Source of the DNA: Pseudopithomyces maydicus
Taxonomy: Eukaryota > Ascomycota > Dothideomycetes > Pleosporales > Didymosphaeriaceae
DNA: 64,000 nucleotides
Assembly: GCA_026873275.1 (NCBI GenBank)
Contig: JANTUC010000021.1
Coordinates: forward strand, 1-64,000
Direction: 5' to 3'
The translations under genes were made by a program, and so were the position numbers. Shown in pieces: positions 35,233-45,988 of this stretch. Positions within the stretch are counted from its first letter, which is position 1. Each line of letters begins with the position of its first letter. A model generated the notes under the pieces. The model was not told the DNA's origin. It was given only the letters and a program-made list of their open reading frames with translations, and did no database searches.

Positions 35233-35937
35233 ATGGTACGTAGCTCTGCTCGCCGCGCCGCGCTCCCCCGAGATCACACCCACCATCCTCCCTAAGCACC
35301 TTCCTTCCTTTGCCCAACTGACTAACCCGCCACAGTCCGCCATCAAGTCCATCCGCAGCATCGCCCCCTCCTCGACCGCATCCTCGTCCAGCGCATCAAG
35401 CCCGAGACCAAGACCGCAACCGGCATCTTCCTCCCCGACTCGGCCGTCAAGGAGCTCAACGAGGCCAAGGTCCTCGCCGTCGGCCCCGGTGCCTTCGACA
35501 AGGAGGGCAAGCGCGTTGCCCCTAGCGTGCAGCCTGGAGACAAGGTCTTGATTCCTCAGGTATGTTTATATTTATTCCATCATACGTGGAGAGAGAGGGA
35601 GGAAAGAAATGAACGAGGAAGAAGAAGGCGATGACGGACGGAGGAGGGAGACCAAGAGAAAAAAGCCGTGGTGATGATACCCACCAACAACTCGACTAGA
35701 TACGTCTGTGCTGTCGATCGTTAACCATCTTTCGGGACTGAGCGGCTGTCTTTCCTCTCTCTCTCTATATGTACCACTCCTCACTACATACACACCCACC
35801 ACCAGTATCCCACCCAGCGTGTCCACACCCGCTAACCACCCCCTCCCCCCACAGTTCGGCGGCTCCCCCTCAAGGTCGGCGACGAGGAATTCTCCCTCTT
35901 CCGCGACCACGAGCTCCTCGCCAAGATCAACGAGTAA
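35233..35937 (+). CDS. hsp10: 10-kDa mitochondrial chaperonin (GroES/Hsp10)
   Basis: Co-chaperonin lid for mitochondrial Hsp60. Exon 1 is the ATG alone (35233-35235), directly followed by GTACGT. Exon 2 is 35336-35559 and exon 3 is 35855-35937, ending in HELLAKINE. Recognisable segments: SAIKSIRSIAP, LLDRILVQRIKPETKTATG, KVLAVGPGAFDKEG, GDKVLIPQ, FGGSPLKVGDEEFSLF. Two frame breaks are present, each where one C is missing from a run: C5 at 35364-35368 (between SIAP and LLDR) and C5 at 35865-35869 (between GGSP and LKVG). With both restored the protein is about 103 residues, the normal length. Since this gene is essential in fungi, the breaks are almost certainly sequence errors, not mutations. 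Confidence 0.9.
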
Positions 35938-36471
35938 ACACATACACACACATGCACACCGCCTCTGCACGCGACGCGACGCGATGCGATGCGCTGCTAG
36001 CGAGCGACTGAGCGAGTCTCGCGACGCAACTCTGTATCTTATCTACCTGTAACACCACCACCCCCGCCCGCGCCGCCGCCGCCAGCACGATGCCGATGCC
36101 CATTTCGATACCGATGGCATGATACACGTGTATGTAACATGTACACACGGTAAACTCTTGGATTGGGAGCGCAGAGAGTTGACGTGCGTGCGTGCGTGGG
36201 CGTTGTAATTTTTTTTTATATTTTTTTTTTCGAGGACAGTCGATGAAGGGATGGGATGGGATGGGATGGGATGTCTCCAACTGTACGTATGTACTGTGTA
36301 TGCTATGTATGTATGTATGTATGTTGATGGGATGGCTGGGGGAGAGGAAGTGTTGGATAATACTACGAATGCATGTCTCTGCTCGATTGGTGCTGGGCGG
36401 TTTGATGAATTGGCGTGATTGTGAGGTGTGTGTGTGTGTGTGCATGCGTGCATGGTGACTATCAGGCAGGA

Positions 36472-36559
<88 letters not shown>

Positions 36560-36655
36560 CATCGTTCATCATGTATCCAATGGTAAGCAAAACCAGTCTA
36601 CACTACACTACACTACACCACCTCCCACCATCTTCCCACACGCCTAGCACATCCA
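35938..36655. other. Microsatellite-rich intergenic stretch
   Basis: Between the 3' ends of hsp10 and het-c. It holds GGGAT pentamers (36247-36273), GTAT tetramers (36307-36326), a TG run near 36425, a long GAAA array (36470-36559) and ACTAC pentamers (36598-36620). No coding. Confidence 0.8.
36470..36559. repeat. (GAAA)n microsatellite
   Basis: About 22 perfect copies of GAAA over 90 bp, a purine-only strand just past the 3' end of het-c. Confidence 0.97.
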
Positions 36656-39311
36656 TCACCCCCTACCACGCATTATTTCCCCCACCAGACCCCCACTGCC
36701 TTCCACCCCCTCGCCCTGATCCTGTCCATACCCTCCATACCCTCCCTGCTGCTGCTGGTGATGCTGCTGCTGCTGCCCATACCCTTGCCCACCCTGCCCA
36801 TAATCCTCATACCCCTGCTGATACGCCGTCGGCACCGTATACGCAGGCTCGCCGCCATGCCCCCCGTATACTGTCCGTGACCACCAGCAGGACCACCACC
36901 CCAAGTACTCCCCCGGCGGCGGCGCCGCATTGTACTCCGCGCCCGTCTGCCCGCCCGCATACGACGACTGGTACGGCTGGAACGACCCCCAGTCGTGCGT
37001 GGGCTGCGGCGAGGCCGACGCCGAACCCTGGTACGGCGGTGCGCCCGCGGCGCCGAAGTCGTCGGGCCCCTCGCGCTTCGTGCTGAACATGTTGAGCGCG
37101 GGGCTGAGTTTGCTGCCGAGGCCGCCGGGCAGGTTGCCCGCGAGGCTGCCGAGGAGACCGCCGGGGCCGCTGGAGGATGAGTGCGACTGCTGGCCGTGGC
37201 CGCCGCCGTGGCCACCGCCGTGGGAGCCGCCGTGGGAGCCGCCGCCGTGGCTGTTGGAGGTGAACGAGGAGACGCCCGCGGCGCCGTGGCCGTGGCCGTG
37301 CGAGTGGTCGTTGCCTCCGCTGTGGTTCTTGCCAGCTCGGACGCTCTCCGAGCTGAGGATGTGGTTGAGGTCCTGGCCGCGGTAGTTGTGGGCCCACTTC
37401 TCGACGACGGCGAACATGTTCCTGTGGACTTCGTTGTTGTGGTTGCGGAGAGCGGGGTGGTGGAAGACGGACATGCAGTCGTTGAGGACCTGGTCGACGG
37501 GGACGTCCGGGTGGTCGAATGCGTACACCACGCGCGGTGCTACGTACTGGAGGATGGCGACGGCGATCTGCCCGGCGGGCGCGTTTAACACGTTGGAGAA
37601 GTGGTCTTTTGAGAGCATGCTGTGGGTGGGATCGGAGGAGTGGGGGTTGGTCCAGACCTCGAACTGGTGCTTCGCTGCGGAGTCGATGACCGTGGACGAA
37701 CCCTGCTTGAGGGACTCGGACGCGCTCTTGATGATGGGCATGACGAACGGCGCCAACAGCGACAGCACGAACAGTGTTACCCGCTCGGTGATGGTTTCGA
37801 TGAGCTTTTCCAGCCCAGGGATCTTCTCGATGACGGCTGAGATGTTTCTGACCACCTTGTCACGGAACTCCAAGATCGGGTAGATCTTGGGGACAATGGT
37901 CGCAGGATCTGTGTTGGTACCTGGGATGTTCGGTCCTGGAGGCCCACCCACAGATCCTGGCGGTGCATCGAAAGTAGGAGGTGCGCCCTGGTGGGCCGGG
38001 TCTGCCCTCGAGCTGCTGTAATCATCATAACCCCCGCTTCGGTAACCATGACCTGCGTTGGCTGCAGCTTGTGCATCAGAAGCAGCCTGCAGAGCGTGAG
38101 CTTCCTGAATCAAACCGCTGGTCCCGGGAACCTTTCCAAGAACGTCAGTCAGCGCTGAACAGCTGCTTCCACCCCCTTCTTATTTGTGGTCAAGGCGTCT
38201 GCCAACGCCGTGTTCACTTCGTCGACTTCGGACTGCGTGATATGGTCTGTTGCTTCTCCTAGCACGGAGTGGAAGAAGTCGACCCCACCAAACGTTCCGG
38301 TCACGAGTGGGAAGACGTGTTTCCCGTGGAGGTTGATCTGAGTCTGAGTGCCCGTGTGAGAAAACACGTTGGAGTAACCCATCTCTCGTAGAGCAAGTTC
38401 AGTATAGTTGGTATGGGCTCCGAAATCCTCGAGACAATGGAGTCCTTGTCCTAGACAGCGAAGGGCTTCGGCAAGGTTCGCCTCAGACCCACGCTCTCCA
38501 TTGGGACCGTTCGTGTACATGCGGCCGTAGTGAATCGCTCGCGCAAAGGAGAATTTTACATAGCCTGCAGAAGTCGCCCATCCGCCTCTTTCATTGGCGA
38601 TGTAGTTCTTCATTCCCGTCTCCGGATCGACAGCAAGTTCAGCATCCGTGACTGGGCCGCGCAGGCGGGGATCAAATTTCCTAGCATCTTGGTTGTCGGC
38701 ATAGTCCTTGGGGTTGTCGATGTGCTCCTCCGGTCTGTAAACGCCCAGGCGGTCCGAAGTGACTTCAAATTCGCCAGTCGCATACCCAAACGACATGAAG
38801 GCAAGGATCCACACGAGAACGCGAATGGTGTCGGCCTTGGCGGGCATTAGCATCCGGATACACGGCATGTGGATTCGAGACTCACTTGGACTTTGGCCAA
38901 CGTCGCCGTGTCGACCGCCTGTATTTTTCAGCAAGGTTCAACGCCAGAATTTGGCCACAACCCTACCTGCGAGTAGTCACGAAGCCAGTTCCCAAAGTAG
39001 ACGCGCTGCCCAAAAATTAGTCGTCGTGCGTATCAATGCTGGAAGTCACTACACACCTTGATCATCATCGACTTCCACTTGTGGCCCTTCAAGCACGCCA
39101 CCGTCGCAAGCATATCCTCGATATCCCCATGACGCCAGTTCTTCCCCTCAATCGCCGAAATCGACCTTCACCACTCATCAGCGCAGCTCCATGCGTCGAG
39201 CCATCCAGCCACTCACGCAATATTCCCGGCTCCAAAAGCATGCGCCTGGGCGGGCAAGAGCACCAGCACCGCAAGCGCAACCAGCAGCACGTATTTCGTT
39301 GGGATCCCCAT
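36656..39311 (-). CDS. het-c: HET-C heterokaryon incompatibility protein
   Basis: Orthologue of the Het-C family (Pfam Het-C), a secreted or plasma-membrane glycine-rich protein that controls vegetative incompatibility in Neurospora. Five exons: 39311-39217, 39165-39057, 39005-38967, 38918-38886 and 38835-36656, all with GT..AG borders. Signal peptide 1-25 (VLLVALAVLVLLPAQAHA). Family segments: IEGKNWRHGDIEDML, RVYFGNWLRDYSQ, GVYRPEEHIDNPKDYADNQD, ALRCLGQGLHCLEDFGAHTN and FFHSVLGEATDH. The last exon breaks frame at the C5 run 38172-38176; one added base links KKGGGSSC.. to ..KVPGTSGLIQEAH. A second local shift between 36860 and 36902 gives a Trp-rich patch (GWWSCWWSRT) where the other frame reads GGGPAGGHGQYTGG. 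The C-terminus is Gly/His/Gln-rich, as in the family. The region around residues 200-260 in Neurospora holds the specificity indels. Confidence 0.93.
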
Positions 39312-39862
39312 GGCGAGCGCGCAAGTAGCAGGGAGTGAGTGTGGTGGGGAAGACAAGCAGCCCGTGAGGTCAAGATTAAGCTGCCAGTCACTTACGCCCG
39401 CCCTGCCCGTCAGCACCTGCCCCAGTGACGTGAATGGATTAGCCGCAGGTGGGCGGTGCTGCTATGACGCCACACCTGGGCAACCTCCTGCGAGCTGCAG
39501 CACCACCTACAAGTACGATCCCGTGTGCACCGCGCATCCAGCACACCCTTACACGCAGCGCCCGTGCAATCACTGCTCGAGGCCGCGTCTCTGCGCGCCC
39601 GACGCCTCAATTTTGCGAGGCTGTGCGCCCGAATGCCTGCCCTGCGCCACCCGTTGCCCCACCTTGGAGGGGTACCATCGGAGCTGAAAGGCTGAGGCCA
39701 AGCGCGGGGCATTCCTTAGCATGCACGACATGTGAACAGACTGCATCCATGGATTGCAACTCTGGAATGCACCGCAGCATCGACGATGAAGTAGTCTCTT
39801 GAGCACACACTTTTGTGATTCACATCTCCTTTATATTTTTACTTTATTCCTACGCTACGCCG

Positions 39863-40982
39863 CTACAAGTTCGAGTCCTGCTCCAGCGGCAGCCCGAGAC
39901 CCCCTCCGAAATCGGCACGTGATTCGGGTTGTCGTAGCCCCAGTACTCGTAGTACTTGTCTGCTGCCGGCAGCTGCTTGATGCCTGGCTTGTCGCCCTCG
40001 GGCTGCTTCATCACCTCGACGTACTTGTCCATGTCGATAGTGTTGTCCTTGCGCCAGTCGGTGAACTTGTCGAAGTTGTGGCACTTCTTGTTGATGGACC
40101 TGTGAATGTGGGTTAGGAAGATGTGTGACAGGAAAGGAGATGGAGGAGGAAATCGGGAGCTGCTTACATGTCGGCGAAGGGGTATGCTTGCGTGTACATC
40201 CATACGAGGGGGATCATGTCCATGTTACCCGAGCACTGGATCGCCTGGAGCAGGATGTCGAAACAGTGGTTCATGTGCAACTCGCGCTGCATCACCTTGT
40301 CCGCTCGAGCCTGGCTCATGTTGTCTGTTTCCCAGCAGTCAGTCAATCTATCCTTCACTAATCACAGACACACGGGAGACCACTCACAGTACCCTCCATA
40401 CACAACCTTCCGCACAGAGTTCAAACAGTGAATCTGGTGATACACGTCGAAAATCGCCGCATAAGCATTATCCCCTAATCCCCAATCCTTATCCTCCAGC
40501 TTCGCCACCGTCGTGTAGTCCTTCCCCATCTTCGTAATCTCCTCCCGCGTAACGGGATACACTCGCGTCAGCTCCCACTCGTCCCAGATCTTGTCGTCCG
40601 CGTCATTCGGCTGGTGCCTCATGATGCCGCCGCCCTCCTTGGGCGGGAAAAATGTCCCGTTGATCACCGTGTCTTGGAACTCCACGTTGTACTTGTCGTA
40701 GATCGGACTGTACCCCGATACCCGTCGCAGAGCGGCGTTACGCACCATGTAGCTGTTGTAGAACCACGCCCCGAACAAACTGATCGAGAGGACGAGCGCC
40801 GCCAGGTTCGCAACCGTCACCAGAATCAGCGCCCGCCGGCTCACCATGTATTGCCGACCGCCAGACGGGGTGGTCGCCCCGCTGATGAACCCTTTGGTCT
40901 CGTCCTCGTCCGACTCGGACGTCGAGTCGCGGCTCGTGGCCGAAGCCACGGGTCTGTATTCGAATTTCTGAAGCCAGTTCAT
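39863..40982 (-). CDS. UstYa-family (DUF3328) oxidase
   Basis: Membrane-anchored, copper-type oxidase of the UstYa family. In ustiloxin, phomopsin and asperipin pathways such proteins close rings in Kex2-released peptides. Exons 40982-40388, 40324-40168 and 40099-39863, all GT..AG. One transmembrane helix at about residues 51-75. Both diagnostic HxxHC motifs are present: HQIHC (182-186, exon 1) and HMNHC (215-219, exon 2). After YYEYWGYDNPNHVPISEG the frame runs on to 39850 with an unusual Arg/Cys tail. One extra base in the C5 run 39900-39904 instead gives a conventional end at 39863, about 329 residues. It stands head to head with the repeat precursor 1.27 kb away, the arrangement expected of a modifying enzyme and its substrate gene. 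Confidence 0.9.
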
Positions 40983-42251
40983 GGTGATGGAGGAGAGATG
41001 GGGAATGTAGGAGAGCACTGGGGAAAGATTCCGAAGTCGCGCTTGCTTTCACGGCCGAGTCGCTCGTCGGCGTAGTCATCACTTCCTAGCATGCATGCTT
41101 GGAGTAAACCGAATCCCCACCCACCTGCATGCAGCTCACGCCACGCCATCATTGGGCATTGCGTGCTCCTCAGATGGATCGCAGCAGATAAGCTAGTCCA
41201 GCACACAAGCTCGCCGGGGGCCGTTAGAATCGCGACGGAAGGATATAGCATGAGGCTTGTTTCCCGTGATTGGTGCAAGCGTACTCGCTGCTCCACCATC
41301 GGTTACAACGCCGATCATTTGTATACAAACACGTTCGGATCCTACCGTGCACGACCTTCCTAGAGCGGCAAAAAGAGCGTGCGTCATGCCCATGGCGGCC
41401 CCAACTTCTTGTTGATCATGCATGGTACCTGCCCGATTGGGTCGCCTGCAGGACTTCTAGTCTGGAGCCCTATCGTCGTCCAACGGTCAACACTTGAAGA
41501 CTTCAGGTATAGTTCGTGAAGCGAAAGTTGGTAGAGGCACGCTTAATGGGTGTGAGTGCTGTCGGATAATAACCTCCCGTCACGCGTACCGTCTTCGGGA
41601 CAAGTCGACATCGTATGCACCTCCAATATACTCAACGGCATTGCCACTGGCTTCAAACCCCGAGTTGCAACCGGTGAAGAATCCTTTTGCCTAGTATACA
41701 TAGTGCCAAAGTATAGCAACGTTAATTAATCGACTAGCGCGTTCGCGTTTGGAGGCATATTCGCATTCACTGCTCTAGTTGTCTTCGTCCGGTGGCGGCC
41801 AAGATGAGCTGCCCACCCATCCCTGACGGAAGGAACATCGTGCTTCATTCGAGGAGCGATTTGCGTGTGACTTGTACGTAGATGGGTGCTGCCCAAATCC
41901 CTTGGAATCCATCTTCCTGCCACCAAGTTCCAAGATCACCGCTTGGCTTGGCTACATCTTTCGCCCGAGAGCCGGTGACATAGTATGCGAGACCGGCGCG
42001 GGGCATACCCATATCGTAATCTGACGAACGTAACAAGGTCCACAATCTTTCAGAGTAAGTAGAACCAGCGACGACTCGGGTAAGCCGGGCGTTTGCCGCC
42101 TCTTTGACCCCAGCAAGCTGCAATACTGGCGCGATAGCACACCACCTGCACCGTAGCCTGCATATAAAGCACAAACGCCCAGCGGCCCTCACCTCCCCGC
42201 CACCCCAAGCTCTCCGGAACCCACCAAAGTACGTATTCCGGCGCCGACACC
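40983..42251. promoter_or_regulatory. Shared intergenic region of UstYa-like gene and RiPP precursor
   Basis: 1.27 kb between two diverging ATGs, without a supported gene. CATATAAAG at 42161-42169 is a clear TATA box 84 bases upstream of the precursor ATG, followed by a CT-rich leader. No transcription-factor site is claimed. Confidence 0.55.
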
Positions 42252-43184
42252 ATGCGTTTCGTCGAAGTCGTCAGTGCCACGGCACTCCTGTCCACCCTCG
42301 GGGCCGCCGCCCCCGTCGCCAAGACCCCCGAGAAGCGCTCCGAGTTTGCTCCCTGGTACAGAGGCATGTTCCCTTCCCTCCATTCCAACTCCAACGATGA
42401 CCAGCTCTTCTAACACGATGTCGTACAGCCACGAACATCCTCCCCGCCACAGACGACAAGCGCGACATCCAGGCCCCAGAGGAGAAGCGCACCGAATTCG
42501 CCCCCTGGTACCGCGCTACCAACATCCTGCCCGCCAGCGACGAGAAGCGTGATGCGAAGACGGCCGAGTTCGCTCCTTGGTACCGCGCTACTAACATCTG
42601 GCATGCCAACGACGATGCGAAGCGTGATGTAGAGGCTCCCAAGGAGAAGCGCGAGGAGTTTGCTCCTTGGTACCGCGCTACTAACATCCTCCCTGCTACT
42701 GATGACAAGCGTGAGGTCAAGGCTGAGGAGAAGCGCGAGGAGTTTGCTCCCTGGTACCGCGCTACTAACATCCTCCCCGCGACTGACGACAAGCGCGAGG
42801 TCAAGGCTGAGGAGAAGCGCGAGGAGTTCGCCCCCTGGTACCGTGCTACCAACATTCTCCCTGCCACCGATGACAAGCGGGAGGTCAAGGCTGAGGAGAA
42901 GCGCGAGGAGTTCGCCCCTGGTACCGCGCTACCAACATCCTCCCTGCTACTGATGACAAGCGTGAAGTCAAGGCAGAGGAGAAGCGTTCCGAGTTTGCTC
43001 CCTGGTACCGCGCTACCAACATCCTGCCCGCCAGCGACGAGAAGCGCGACGTAGAAGCCCCCGAGGAGAAGCGCTCCGAATTTGCTCCCTGGTACCGAGG
43101 TCAGTACACAATCCCTATACACACATATTACCTGCTCAACCCTCTGCAGCGACCCAGATCCTCCCCAACAGCGACGACAAATAA
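42252..43184 (+). CDS. Dikaritin-like RiPP precursor: signal peptide plus nine Kex2-bounded EFAPWYR repeats
   Basis: Secreted multi-copy peptide precursor. The signal peptide (about 1-20, ending GAAAP) is followed by a Kex2 KR. Nine copies of EFAPWYR follow, mostly continued by ATNILPA(T/S)D and a KR, with acidic spacers such as EVKAEEKR between; the commonest unit is 28 residues (84 bp). Exons: 42252-42363, 42429-43099, 43150-43184. Intron 1 is GC-AG (GAG|GCATGT, branch TTCTAAC) and intron 2 is GT-AG. Both fall in phase 1 at the same codon after WYR, in the first and last repeat. Copy 3 lacks the preceding KR and reads ATNIWHANDD. Copy 7 has a one-base gap in its C run (42915-42918) where sister copy 6 has five Cs. 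This is a frame break that would destroy the C-terminal repeats if real. Restored length is about 272 residues. A pheromone-type precursor is the alternative, but no WC..GQ.C unit exists. Confidence 0.88.
42330..43184 (+). repeat. Coding tandem repeat of about 84 bp
   Basis: Nine units; those from about 42647 to 42965 are nearly identical at DNA level (four units), whereas the outer units differ more. Expansion therefore seems to be internal and recent. Unit boundaries follow the KR codons (AAGCGC/AAGCGT). Confidence 0.9.
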
Positions 43185-44074
43185 GCGTGTCCAAAGGACG
43201 CCATGAAATAACGGTTCATGATCATTCCGTTGCAACCGCCTGACGGGGAATTCATATATAACTCTTGACGATATCTCGCTCACAGTGAGCCATGACATTC
43301 TTTTGCACGTCTGCTTAGGACGCTTGATGTTGGTAAGAATCGGGGTGGCTAGGACGTGAATGCACATGGCGGTGTATGTACACGGCTACATACGTCAAAG
43401 TTCCATACATAGCCATACGTGTCTTAGCCTCTATGAAAACCGATTCCCAGAAATACCGTTCGTAATTTTTTTCTTCTACACATTGATGGTGACCATGCCG
43501 TGAGGTGGAAACAAGCCACGATAAGCTACTTCGTATCGCTGGGGGGTACGTAGTAAGTCGAGACTAGCCTTATCGAAGCTTCGATGGATGCACTGGTCTT
43601 ATCGGTCCGACTCCTAGGAGGTGCCCACATGATGTTTCTGGATAAATCCTTCCGGTTTGCAGCGCTTGCTGCCGCTTCCCACTCCTTCAGATTGTTGGGA
43701 TTGAACTTCAATTATATCTAGGTGGACAATGTTTCGTAGTAATGGATGAATGCTGTTACCGCGGGGAGTGTGAAGTGATGCGATCCTGGCCTGGGTAGGA
43801 CTAATGCTGAAGTTTACCAGTCTATTGACATTATGTATTTGTGTGCACCGAGTCAAGGCCCCTACGAGCACAAGTGAGCATTCTGACCCATCTCAAAAGC
43901 GTTGGAAATTGTCGGTGCGCTAACTTACAATAGTGAAGGTCGAAGGATGGGAGACTCGGAATAGATGACGTCGGTATTTTGAAGGTCCGTGCCAGGCTCG
44001 GCTGGGAAGTGGCGGATTAACGTGACCGCCGTTCTACCTGCCGATGATCCTCTTATCTCCATCGTCAATCATTC
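43185..44074. other. Intergenic stretch
   Basis: 890 bp. A short minus-strand frame at 43526-43711 (contains FNPNNLKEWEAAASAANRKD) looks somewhat protein-like but has no ATG, no partner exons and no recognised family. I do not call a gene. Confidence 0.4.
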
Positions 44075-45218
44075 ATGTCTGGCAACACCAACAGCGACAT
44101 CCTGCTTGCTGGTGCAATCGCAGCATTTACTGTCGATCTTCTTGTGTATCCGCTTGATACGCTGAAGACACGGATACAGTCTCCTAATTATGCAAAACTA
44201 TATACCAATGCTGCGACCCAAAAGCCAAACCCGGCCTTGTTTCGTGGCCTATATCAAGGCGTGGGAAGCGTCATAATAGCGACTTTACCCTCTTGTGAGA
44301 ACTCGTTTCCTTGCTGTTTGAGTCATTGGGTGGCTGGCGTGGTGAACTCGGCACTGACACAGAACAGCGGGCGCTTTCTTCACCACTTACGAACGGACCA
44401 AAGCCTTTTTCAATCACATCAATCCTTCAACAGAGTCGCATCCTAATGGAATTATACCAACCCCCATTGTGCACGCAGGTGCATCCTCGATCGCGGAGTT
44501 GGTCTCATGCGCAATCCTTACCCCAGCGGAAGTAATCAAGCAGAATGCGCAAATGGTCTCTGCAGGATCGCCTACAAATGCCACGCTACAGACCCTTTCG
44601 CGGTTCAAATCAAACCCACTAGCGCTATGGCGAGGCTATACCGCCCTGGCAGGAAGGAATCTTCCTTTCACAGCCCTGCAATTCCCCATGTTTGAAAGAT
44701 TGAAAGAGATTATCCGCGACCATCGTGATCGTAAAGGAACCAGGACTGGCACGATCTTTGAAAGTGGTATGATCACGGCAGTAAGCGCTGGGGCTGCTGG
44801 CTCAGTAGCGGCCGTCATCACCACACCGATTGATGTGGTGAAGACAAGGATAATGCTTTCGGCCGTAGAAGATGCTAGCCGAGAGGTTGCGTCTCAGAAA
44901 AGCGGCGCCAAGCCGGGATCAGAAGGCTTAGTAGACGCGTTAGGGAAGACGGTGCAGTCGTCTAAAGCTTCAGTCAAGAGTGCTGCCGCGGAAATGACTA
45001 CTCGGTCGCGCTCTGACAAGAGCAGGAAAAAGAGTGCGTGGAAAATCGGGCAGGAAGTCGTGCGCGAAAAAGGATTTGTAGGATTGTGGAGAGGCGGTGC
45101 ATTGAGAGGTGTGTGGACGTTCATAGGAAGTGGATTGTATCTGGGGGTGTATGAAAGCGGGAGAGTGTACTTGGCAAACAGAAGAGGTGAGAACATAGAT
45201 GAGTCAGAATTATTGTGA
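44075..45218 (+). CDS. Mitochondrial carrier protein (S-adenosylmethionine-carrier-like)
   Basis: Inner-membrane solute carrier of the SLC25 family. Exon 1 is 44075-44294; a 73-nt intron (GTGAGA..GAACAG) is followed by exon 2, 44368-45218; 356 residues. All three signature motifs are present: YPLDTLKTRI (about 25-34), TPAEVIKQN and TPIDVVKTRI, with matching even-helix partners (LFRGLYQGV, LWRGYTALAGRNLPFTALQF, GLWRGGALRGVW). The order of residues and the PLDTLKTR/RGLYQG pairing resemble the PET8/SAMC subgroup, which imports S-adenosylmethionine. A 60-residue Ser/Lys-rich insertion lies between the fifth helix and the third matrix motif. The substrate assignment is tentative; carrier identity is firm. 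Confidence 0.93.
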
Positions 45219-45988
45219 TCATTTCTGCTGGCAATACACGCTGGTAAGTTGATTCTGGAAGATAGAGGCTCGCTTTTACACAACTCTCTCTACTCAACGA
45301 TTACCGATGGAAAAGTGTAAGCTTCTCTTGATTGCAAACAGTTTACGACCTCATATTCTGAACTTACAGAAATGGTAGTGTAAATAGGCGAACCGGGATC
45401 CGGATCGAAGAAGGCCCAGGGATGGAAATGTCACGTGATCAATGATCTCCCGGCCCCCGGCCCGGCCCTGGGGCCCCATGTTCTATTCCCCGCATCTTGC
45501 TTCAATGGATTCTTCGGATATAAACAGAGAGTATGGAAACGATTGTACCGGTCACCCTACAAAAATCAACTCGTTTAGCTGTTTTGGAATAAAATAGAGT
45601 CGCAATTGCTTTGAAATTGCACGCGAGATGCGGTGCCGGATTCACAAAACATAAGCTTTCCGTTGTTTCAGTCTTTTACTTTATAATAACCTCGCGTTGC
45701 ACGAAGGAACATTCAAGGATTCTTTGTGCAAACATATGATTGGCCACAGCAACCAAGTGGAAGAAGCGTGGTGGAGACTTCTATCGGGATTCGAACCGTT
45801 TTTCCTAAGACAGGAGGAATAAGGATTCAATAGAAGCAACAGAAAGACAAGAGCTTAGCTTAAGGCAGATATCTTAACCTGAGAAAATTCTATAAAGTGA
45901 AGCGTCCTCCAGCTAGTTCTCAGCATCATCTCGCAAGCTCCACCAACACTACCTCCAACATCACCATCAAAAGACTACTACTTCCATC
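45219..45988. other. Intergenic stretch with TATA box
   Basis: 770 bp without a supported gene. TATAAAG at 45891-45897 lies 98 bases before the small secreted peptide ATG and is followed by a CA/CT-rich leader typical of highly expressed fungal secreted genes. GGATTCGAACC at about 45787 resembles a tRNA B box but has no matching A box. Confidence 0.5.

Noticed and set aside
35233..35937. hsp10 as a pseudogene
   Set aside because: Two frame breaks, both at C runs, in an otherwise perfectly conserved essential gene; sequence error is the better explanation.
36470..36559. CRISPR or satellite array
   Set aside because: A plain GAAA microsatellite without spacers.
42252..43184. Alpha-type mating pheromone precursor
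   Set aside because: Similar Kex2 layout with acidic spacers, but the repeat lacks the Trp-Cys..Gly-Gln..Cys core of filamentous ascomycete pheromones, and a UstYa oxidase is adjacent. Kept only as an alternative.
42271..43194. 307-codon open frame on the minus strand opposite the RiPP precursor
   Set aside because: Mirror of the 84-bp coding repeat; its repeats (GANSSRFSSALTSR type) merely reflect the antisense of EFAPWYR units, and the sense strand has signal peptide, Kex2 sites and matching introns.
43526..43711. Short protein-like minus-strand frame
   Set aside because: No ATG, no splice-linked neighbours, family unknown; could be a gene fragment but cannot be supported.
45770..45860. 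tRNA-like B box (GGATTCGAACC) on the minus strand
   Set aside because: No A box, D arm or closing acceptor stem at the proper distance.
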